64,000 nt of DNA from Lepidurus packardi (taxonomy: Eukaryota; Arthropoda; Branchiopoda; Notostraca; Triopsidae): the NCBI GenBank assembly GCA_023053545.1, contig JAKZAN010000006.1, positions 8,381,851-8,445,850 on the forward strand. The letters are read 5' to 3'. The notes under the pieces are model-generated. The model worked only from the letters and a program-made list of their open reading frames with translations. It was not told the DNA's origin and ran no database searches. Shown here one piece after another: positions 56,586 through 64,000 of this stretch (its first letter is position 1; each line of letters opens with the position of its first letter). The position numbers and the translations under genes are program-made.

Positions 56586-57950
56586 GCTAGAGTTTTTTTT
56601 CTTGTCTATTTGACTTTTATTGTTCTCAATATGTTACCAGCATTTCTATAAGACCGAAAAGGCAAACAGCAGAAAAATTGCAAAAAGGTTCTTTATTAGA
56701 GGGGATGAGTCATAACAATTGCACGTACATGTTTTAATACGGAGAAATTTCCAGCAAAGTTTTCCACGGAAAAAGAATTTTAATTAAGTTTTGTTAAGAA
56801 AAAATATTCAAATGTGAGCAGCACACGTTTGGCCCACACGTCTACAGGCCCTCCGTCCCAGCGGTCGACAGGGTCTCGCTTACCCGTCACCTCTCACTTC
56901 GGGGACTCAGAAAGGCTTAGAAATAATTACCTTAGCGATTCCGGCTTTCCTAACCTTGGCGTCATGGCAGCTTAATCTTTCATCTTAGTAGAAAGACTGG
57001 TACATCAGTTCTGGGCAAGCCATGGGGTAAGCGGTCCTTTCTCTTTCGGTCCTCCAGGCTCTGGCTTGCAACGAGCCCAAGAAGGTGTGGACTGCGCGTT
57101 CCTTTTCCCTACCCTCTCTAACCTTTTTTTTTTTTTTTTTTTTTTTTATAACTATTTCTGCCTTTATAACAACTGGTCCGAAATGTACTCCAATAACTCG
57201 AGGGATGCCGTAGGCTCAACTATCAAGTTTCGCGTTTCTGCAAGGTTTTTTATAAACACAGTAGTACTTTATTTTTAAGGGTTCATTCGTCTATTCCGGA
57301 TAATTGCTCTCAACTCGGAGGTTATTCTATAAGTCTTTGAAATATATCAGTCAAAACCTCTCATGACTGCAAGTCGGTTTGTCGTATTTATCAATTACTA
57401 CATTTCAAGTGAACCCTTAATATTGAAATTGGCATATCAAATTTATTTCACCTCTTTTGCTTTGCCTTGATCAAATACACAAGTGCTTCAATCAAAGAAT
57501 AAAGTTCTTCGTTCGGGGTCCGTCGTCCTTCTATAAGGGTCTGTCGTCCTTGTGGCGTAATTTCTAATAATGCCTAAGCATCTTTAATTTAACCGGCTCG
57601 TATCAATGAGCAGAGACTTCGGATATTATTGGTCCATTAAAAGATTTGGACCTGCCGTCTTTGTGTCGGGTCCGGCGTCCTTGTGTCACGTTGCCGTATT
57701 CGCTTGCAGAACCCAAACTTAAACTTGGATGATCTTAGGCATGACCGATATTAAAAAAGGACAAAACTGCTTTAGACAACAACGGAAAGCACGCATATAC
57801 TTAATGAAAATCTCAGTACTGGATGACGCCACCGGACACCGTTACTACTCTGCAAACCCAGACCCCATTCATATTCTGAGCAGCTTTCCCCTATTATACT
57901 ATGAATGCACTCTAGAAGTTAATTAATGGGAAGACTATCGTCTTTATTGA
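56586..57950. other. Spacer downstream of PARP3
   Basis: Contains a T27 tract at about 57123-57149 beside a more GC-rich 280-bp stretch (56820-57110), which may be a small retroposed sequence on the minus strand ending in poly-A. GTCGTCCTTG/GGTCCGGCGTCCTTG-type repeats lie at 57515-57700. No coding exon is supported. Confidence 0.45.
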
Positions 57951-58184
57951 TCAGACGATTAGACTCGTCGTCTTTTCTTCTACACCTCCAAATACTTGTA
58001 CTTTTTTTTCAATCAGGCTTATAACAGCGTCACAAGAAATAGTATATGGAGGGGAAGACAGAGAAGACAGATAGCCTTCACATTCAACAATTTTAGCAGT
58101 TGGGAAGTTAAACTTTCGCTTTCGTAAATAAAACCCGGGGACCTGTGATAGTTGGACTAAATACGGAAGCTGCTCTTCGAAAGC
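57951..58184 (-). CDS. Orphan 3' exon, possible alternative end of MINDY
   Basis: An open frame of 77 codons starts at a good acceptor (CGTTGCAG, 58185-58192) and ends with TGA at 57953-57951. AATAAA follows only 3 nt later (57948-57943, minus strand). It has no internal Met, so it must be spliced to an upstream exon. Its phase (0) fits the donor after the MINDY exon ending at 58612. The sequence (AFEEQLPYLVQLSQVPGFYL, SPPYTISCDAVISLIEKK) matches no family I know. It could instead belong to an unrecognised nested gene. Confidence 0.45.
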   Translation of the reverse strand, partial: AFEEQLPYLVQLSQVPGFYLRKRKFNFPTAKIVECEGYLSSLSSPPYTISCDAVISLIEKKVQVFGGVEEKTTSLIV

Positions 58185-58197
58185 CTGCAACGAACAA

Positions 58198-58536
58198 ATG
58201 AGATTCCGACCAAGGCTCTTTAGCTATCACGTAAACGCTGCAAAGGAGACTGGGCTTTTAGCGAATAGAATAACTCGAAACAGATTTGCAAGTCGTAGAA
58301 ATGGTGTAATAGGTAACGGTACAAAAGGAATGACTAGGCCTTTTGAGTGTAAATATATCTACGTCTGCATTTCAGCCTTTACCTTTCTCTCAGCCTTTCT
58401 ATTTTGGAAACGAAAGCAAATTTTGAATTATTCAACTTCAGTTAAGAAAAAAACAACAGTAACCGTAGAACGATATGAATTCGCCAGGAAACCAATGAAA
58501 CCCACTGTGGTTAAACCCAACTTGCCTTCTTCATAA
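58198..58536 (+). CDS. Hypothetical small membrane protein
   Basis: A 112-codon frame from ATG 58198. The basic N-terminus (MRFRPRLFSYHVNAAK) could act as a mitochondrial presequence. One hydrophobic span follows (CKYIYVCISAFTFLSAFLFW), then a Lys-rich tail (KPMKPTVVKPNLPSS). It lies between the orphan minus-strand exon and the end of MINDY, overlapping the last six bases of MINDY in antisense. No family recognised and no polyadenylation signal is close. It may be chance. Confidence 0.35.
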   Translation: MRFRPRLFSYHVNAAKETGLLANRITRNRFASRRNGVIGNGTKGMTRPFECKYIYVCISAFTFLSAFLFWKRKQILNYSTSVKKKTTVTVERYEFARKPMKPTVVKPNLPSS

Positions 58537-60566
58537 CACAGTGCACTGTCAAGTAAATGAAGAGAAAATTTTTGAAGTTATTAAGGTTTCTTTTTCTGCC
58601 AATGAACTTACGCTTTCTTTCTTCTGAGGTTTGTCTCGGCTCCTCTGACCTGTTCCCTGAGCTTGCGATTCCAAAGAAGCCCGTTTTCGGTCCTCCTCTT
58701 CCAGATGCCGGGCTAAACATTCACTGAAAATGAAGCATGAAGAGTAAGCTCAATTGTTCGAAATAATCCACTGTATACTCATTTAGCTCCTGCTGAGACT
58801 TGGTAATTTCACTCGGCTCTACTTCCGGGGTTTGTAGCTGCTCTTGTTGCAAGGACAAAGCCACAAGGTAACTAAGAGCACACATTTCGTTACGTTAGTA
58901 GGAAGGATTAAACACAATATTTACTCTTGATCGACTTGTTGGAAGGGTTCCTTAGCTTTGACACTCTGTGCTTGAGGCGCGATGGTGCAAAAATGAGCAT
59001 CCACAAATTCCCCGTCTCCTTCAATATTTACTAAAGTCTCCCATACTACGCTGGGCTCAGTAAGAAACCCTTGGTCAGTAGCCAACTGCAAAATTTCACA
59101 CTAAAAACGTTCTTTAGAAATGTCCATAATAAAAATCTCCGTTCCGATGTACCTTATGTTTGTAGATAGTGCTGAAATGGTTGTTACGAAACAAAATCGC
59201 TAGCTCTCCGTCCGGCATTGTGCTGGCGAGCTCACTAAGTCCGTGATACGTTAGTTGGGAAGCTGTCCGTTCCAAAAAGTTTTCGGCTATCAACGCTAAA
59301 TTCCTCGGAAATTAGCTAAGTTCTCAAGAGCTAAAACTTAAAAGATTACCTTCTGTAACTTCTGCAGTGTTAGATGACGACTTCTGTGTAATAATCTTTT
59401 CCACTAGCTGATTATAACCCAGATGCCCTATGGCGGCTTGGATTTCGGGTGACTCGGGATCAGTTAACCAACCATGGTATAAGTTGATGTTCAGAAGGTC
59501 AAAAATAATGCATTCCGGGGTATATTCAAAGTCGCGAACTCTGATGTTAAAAACGAGAGACCAAAGTTCTTACCGGACTGATTCTAAAACTAAATTACGC
59601 CCGTACCCGGTAAACTTGACATTGACGTCCAACCCGGTTTGCAACTTTGGTAATATTGCCATGGCGTCATGCATATTTTGCTCGTAGTTAAGCTGCACTT
59701 CGCTGGAGACATTCTATTAAATATAAAATAAATAAAATAATGGAAAGTTGATGAAAAATACCCATTTTTTGAGCTTAGTGCATTACTTGGGGGGTGTTTT
59801 CTAATACAGCGTTGCCCAAATATTCCATCAGCTTTGACGCAGTTAAAACTTCGACACTCGATGCCAACTTGACTTTCCCTCGCAACAGTAAAACGTTAAT
59901 AATGGCTACCAATGGACACGGTCCGTTTTCGTTTTGAGTAATTATGGGGGTTCTGGTCTCTTTCCATTCTATCCACTTAACGTGATGAAGTGACTGCAAA
60001 GGAGGCTCTTCATTTTTGGGCTTTGGCTTGCGATCACAACAAGGCAACGAAAGATCAGGGCCCACTTTAATTATCTCTATAGGTCCTGTTGTTTCTACTT
60101 GGTCTGCCGTTTGTTCCGAGGTTGATTCTTGTTTGCTTTCCTCAGTACTGTTTGGAGAAACTTCTTCGGATGTTTCTTCTCCTCTCTCTTCAAGCTCGTC
60201 TTCTCCTGCTACTTTTCGCTCGACTTGGTCTACTGTCTGTTCAGCCGTTGTTTTTTGTACGTCTGCAAAAGGCTCTGCCTGCTCTGGTGGTGATTGAGTT
60301 GAATCTGTGGGTGTTTTGGAGTTTTCAATAGGGACGTTACTTTCCTCTGTTAGCATAGTATCTAGTTCAGGTGCGCTTGAAGGAACTTGTTCAATGAATT
60401 GGGAATCATGTTCAAGAGGCATAAACACATCGGCTAAAGAAGAATTTGTTGCTTCTGTTTTTGATTGCCCATTGTCATTCTCCAGAGAAGATTGTGTTAT
60501 AGGACTAGTAATAAGCTCAGGAATAGACGAGGAAGAGTCTAGTGTAGAAAAAGCACCACTTTCCAT
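58531..60566 (-). CDS. MINDY-1/2 K48-linkage deubiquitinase (FAM63 family), with CAAX end
   Basis: The first coding exon (60566-59787) has a ~190-residue acidic, low-complexity N-terminus and then the catalytic start HVKWIEWKETRTPIITQNEN, GPCPLVAIINVLLLRG with the active-site Cys. Later exons include 59713-59607 (QLNYEQNMHDAMAILPKLQ), 59540-59350 (FEYTPECIIFDLLNI) and one from about 59297 with the catalytic His in RNNHFST. Next come TDQGFLTEPSVVWE, LVALSLQQEQ with a ubiquitin-interacting-type helix, and LARHLEEEDRKRAS to 58612. The last exon (58545-58531) codes only CTVL and stop, a CAAX prenylation signal of geranylgeranyl type, as human MINDY proteins end in a Cys box. It cleaves K48-linked ubiquitin chains. 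A 5' untranslated exon lies around 60650-60780. Confidence 0.92.
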
Positions 60567-60918
60567 AGTGTCATATAATCTACAGTAAGTATAAATAAAG
60601 AGTAGTAATGAATTGTAAGTGATTAAAAATGTATATTTTCGCTTGCTTACTTTTACGTCGTGAAGAAATCTGAATGAAAACAGCAGTTTTTGTGGGAGGG
60701 GCCTGCCTGGAAGCGGGATACATGAACTGTGAGTTTTTAAAAATACTAGGAAGAGGATAAGGGGATTCCGTCGCTAAAGTGGTATTAAATCGATTACGTG
60801 GCACTATAGTCGATTACACTGTTTGGTGAGATGGAAACGTAAGAAATCGTCGTTTTCCCATTTAAATTATGATATAAACCGGTAGTTTTTAAACTAAGAC
60901 CTCTTTTCGAGGAGTAAA

Positions 60919-61038
60919 ACATGCTTTTATTACGAAATCTTTTCGCGGGTATTGCTGCAACGCCGTGGCATGCTGTTATGTTGCATAGTACAGCTGCAGG
61001 GATTTCTCAAGCCTCTGCAAAATCGCTGTATAAACACA
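60919..61038 (+). CDS. Possible first exon of an unidentified gene (mitochondrial-type leader)
   Basis: ATG 60919 opens 40 codons (MLLLRNLFAGIAATPWHAVM, then LHSTAAGISQASAKSLYKHM) that end exactly at a good donor (ATG/GTAACAC, 61039). The hydrophobic-basic leader resembles a mitochondrial targeting peptide. It is divergent from MINDY, with about 250 bp of shared promoter. I could not identify a continuing exon in the next 1.7 kb; one candidate after TTTTCAG at 62034 stays open only 17 codons. Confidence 0.35.
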
Positions 61039-62764
61039 TGGTAACACTAATAGCTTATTAGTCTAGAGTATTAGTATTAGTCTAATAGTCTAGAGATTAC
61101 GAAAGAAGAGAGCTGTATGGTGGATGAGACGTCGGACTGCCGTGCTTGTGAACCTCCGATCGAAACTTTTCCGTCCATTTTTTTTTTAGCTTAATATTCT
61201 GTTACGAGTTCTGTGTAGTTATTTCTCTTACCTATGTATGTTTTTCTTACCTGTTATGTAATTATGTTGAGCTACCAGTTTATTTTTTTTATGTAATTCA
61301 GGTTCTGTTTGGTTTTGTTGGGTTAGGTTATAATGTAGGTTAGATCAACTTTATTTAGGTTAGGTTTAGTTATGGATGACTTATTAGTCACAATTAGTTA
61401 GGTTAGATTTTGTCACAGTTATATTGTCGTGGATGCTGGCTCTAATAGTTTACGTCTTGTATTCTTCTTTCGATCCGAACTAGACCATTTGTATTTTAGC
61501 ATGTGTACTTCTACAAGTCCGACTTTGTTTTATACCCCTGTGACCTAGGCGAACTTTTTCGACCTTTTCCAGTGTTTTTATACGTGTACCATTTTTAAAG
61601 GTTGAGGATGTGAAACACAAGGGATATATAAAAGACAGAAAACTATATGTTAGTAAGTCGGGTTGTGGACTCAGTCGAAAATACATCCTCCTTGGTTACG
61701 CAAAAAGGCCATTCCTGCTACAGTATATCTGACAGCCACTTGGCTGTTCAACGTTCGCAAAACGTTGATAATGTAACATTCCATTATTAATTTCATTAAC
61801 AACAACCTTGGTCCATCCAAGTGATAATCTTGATAATCCCGTTAATCTTTCTTCTTGCGGAGGTGCGCATTTGATAATACGTAGTTATAGGTAGGTTAGA
61901 TATAGGTTAGGTCACATTTACGCTAGGCGTTCTTTACCGGTTGTGTTTAAGTAGTTTGTTTTCGAAGTCATAGGGTATTTTCCTTGGAACTCCTGGCGAA
62001 AAAGGGACAACTGAGGTATTCCAGTGGTTTTTCAGCGGTTATTTGCATCGAGTGATGAAGCCATAGGGCAACGTGTCGCTGCGTGACGAAATGGCCCGAC
62101 TGTGCAGCAGGCCACCGATAGGGTTATGTGGTAAAATGAAAAAAATTTCAATCATCTTGTGTAAAAAATAAATAAATCAAAAGTCGTTGACTTAGCATGT
62201 GAGGTAAGAGTGCTGTCGAGCAAGTCCCCAGACAGAGCCCACTCAGTCAGGAGCCTTTTAGTTCGTTGCTCAGAAGCACTATACAAAATGTAAATTGTTT
62301 AAAAATGTGCGTTAATAAGACAAGAATTAAAACAAAAACTCAGATGACCTTCGATTTCTTTGCTTGACAATACGCAAACACTTGTATCGAATAACTGCGA
62401 ATCTTCTTAGTTTAGGCGTAAATAATTACGTAACTATTAATTTGTTTCTCGCATTGTAGAGCTCGTTAATTCGTATGTTTTATTATATATAATTTATAAA
62501 GTATTGCGTCCTTCAGACGAAATAAAAGTTAAATAGCATCACTATGTTATACGGTTAATATATTTGTAGTTTTATATAATGAATTTACGTGAAAATGTTG
62601 CCAAGAATATAGTACAAACACGTAAGTCTAGTTGGTCGGCAGCACTATCGCTTACGAGACACTTTAGTCCAAAGGCATGCCCCTCTTTAACTACGGTATT
62701 AATTTCAGACACGGCAGGCGTCCACGTGGGTTTTGGTTGTGGTTCGGTTCGCTAGATATTTTAA
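61039..62764. other. Repeat-rich spacer before the MYBBP1A-like gene
   Basis: Contains a tRNA-like or SINE-like stretch (about 61110-61180, with GGTGGATGAGACGTCGGACTG and CGATCGAAAC followed by T-rich sequence). Loose GGTTAGGTT/TTAGGTTAGG repeats lie at 61319-61405 and 61890-61912. The rest is AT-rich. No gene is supported. Confidence 0.45.
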
Positions 62765-63958
62765 ATGGTGAACTTGGTAGAAATGGACGAAGAAGAAACA
62801 AGTGAAGTGAAAACTGCCACCGTAAAGCCCACTCATGGGATTGATCAGCATTTCTTGGATTGCTTTTGGAAATTGGCCGAACCCAAGGAGGATGTGCGAG
62901 TTGAAGCCGGTCTTGCTTTAATCAAGCACCTTCTTAAGAACAAACTTGTAAGGTTATTCTAAAGATTGCTGCATAAGAAATATGCCTATTTATCTTGTAT
63001 AGGTAAACACTAAAGAGCTGGATTATGGGCTTTCACGTCTAATCAAGGGCCTGTCGTCTTCCAGAGCCTATGCTAGGCAAGGATTTTTCACAGTACTGAC
63101 AGCTTTGCTGAAAACTTTGCCATCTGATGTGCTCACTAATACAAGTTATGTAGAAGCTGTTAAAAAGTTTCTCGTTCTTAAAGGAGATAAAACGGTATGA
63201 AAATGTTCTATATAACATTTTTGAATTTCCCGGTTGAAATTTAGGAGAAAAATGATATTTACGCTGGGCAAATTCTTGCATATGGAGCGTTTATTAAGTC
63301 TGGACGACTTGAAAACTTAAATGGTTCAGACGCAACTATATTACATGAACTTTTGGAAGGTTTACTTACTGCATCGAAGCAAAAAAACCACTTACATTCC
63401 TTGGCTCTAAGTTTCGTTGCTGAGCTACTACAGGCTGAAGTAATCCGAGCTTGAAAGTTACCGAAGGTTTACTAACTGGATATATCTTAGTGCTCAGAAA
63501 ATCTTGTAGAATCTCATGTGTGGACTTTGCTGCAACCAGAAGTAGTGGTGCCTTGGGAAAAGCAAACCCCGGATACGCTGTGGCTTTTATTCCTTATAAC
63601 TGGCAAATACCCTACCCTAATCAAGTCCAAGCAATTAAAGGAACTTCTTGGATGCAAGCGCCTAACGGATGGAAGCTGTTTCACACCCATCGCTCAGACG
63701 TTAACGGTATTTAAGTTTCTAAATAATTTATAAAATATCCCTAGATTTCAACCCCTTTTGCATCCTTAGAAGCAACTGCCGACTTCCGATGACACTGCGT
63801 TTCATCAAGAATTGATGACCCGACTATCCGAGAAGGGAATGGTTGTCAAGTTTTGGGAAGATGCGTTTATTCCTTGTGCTAATGAACAGAGGGTGAAAGG
63901 AAGTGTCGTTTTGTCGTTACTCAAATTCGCTTTGCTTTCCATCCAAGACAGAAATGAG
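62765..63958 (+). CDS. MYBBP1A / DNA polymerase phi-like nucleolar protein, 5' part
   Basis: Exons 62765-62947, 63003-63194, 63245-63439, 63491-63706 and 63770-63958 are in one frame (about 325 codons) and the last ends at a donor, so the gene continues beyond the window. Recognisable parts are IDQHFLDCFWKLAEPKEDVR near the start, TKELDYGLSRLIKGLSSSRA, AYARQGFFTVLTALLK, and AGQILAYGAFIKSGRL, as in the N-terminal HEAT-like region of MYBBP1A and yeast Pol5. The human protein is ~1,330 residues and works in rRNA gene regulation and ribosome assembly in the nucleolus. Only the first quarter is visible here. Confidence 0.85.
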
Positions 63959-64000
63959 GTAAACATTAGAAATTTGGAATTGTTATTTTAATAATGAATT

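Noticed and set aside
57123-57149. Poly-T as the end of a definite retroposon
   Set aside because: The neighbouring stretch has no recognised LINE or SINE motif and no target duplication could be found by eye.
60016-60588. Plus-strand Ser-rich frames
   Set aside because: They are the antisense of the Glu/Ser-rich N-terminus of MINDY.
61319-61405. True telomeric repeat
   Set aside because: The TTAGG words are few and imperfect, and coding genes lie on both sides.
1-64000. CRISPR arrays, bacterial operons or retrovirus-like elements
   Set aside because: No spaced direct repeats, ribosome-binding sites, reverse-transcriptase, capsid or envelope motifs or long terminal repeats were seen; the only retroelement trace is a plain LINE tail.

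Overview
The window looks like nuclear DNA from an arthropod with a compact, intron-rich genome. Most introns are about 50-80 bp with GT-AG ends, TATA boxes are well placed, and the genes include Spaetzle-like cystine-knot ligands and short Gly/Tyr-rich secreted proteins. Su(var)3-9 is a stand-alone gene rather than fused to eIF2-gamma as in many insects, and a CENP-K gene is present. Together these favour a crustacean (Daphnia-like branchiopod) or another non-holometabolous arthropod. The species cannot be fixed from sequence alone.

Left arm (1-31 kb), in order: a large unrecognised coiled-coil/Ser-rich scaffold protein (+); three Spaetzle-like genes (one -, two +); a group XII secreted phospholipase A2 (-); a DNAJB12/14-type ER J-protein (+); a nine-finger C2H2 protein (-); L-serine/threonine dehydratase (+); neutral ceramidase (-); collagen prolyl 4-hydroxylase alpha with a pair of alternative exons (+); LIN37 of the DREAM complex (+); and a testican/Carrier-of-Wingless proteoglycan core (+).

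Middle (31-45.6 kb): six small secreted Gly/Tyr-rich protein genes, all on the minus strand. Each has a first coding exon of only a few codons and a TATA box about 85-100 bp before its ATG. Between them lie AT-rich spacers holding several non-autonomous DNA transposons with terminal inverted repeats, a 5'-truncated LINE tail and one decayed or very short gene.

Right arm (45.6-64 kb): GPN1 GTPase (+), SUV39H-type histone H3K9 methyltransferase (-), CENP-K (+), a NET1/ARHGEF3-type RhoGEF (+), a SAP-domain PARP3 (+), MINDY-1/2 deubiquitinase (-) and the 5' part of a MYBBP1A/DNA polymerase phi-like gene (+), which runs off the window.

There is no operon-like logic. Many neighbours are convergent with stops only 50-200 bp apart. 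Loosely shared themes are extracellular matrix (P4HA, testican, Gly-rich proteins), secreted signalling or immunity (Spaetzle-like, sPLA2) and chromatin/cell cycle (LIN37, SUV39H, CENP-K, PARP3). Exon structures given here were derived by hand from splice signals and reading frame; the exon lengths of most genes sum to an exact multiple of three. No tRNA, rRNA, CRISPR array or retrovirus-like element was found.
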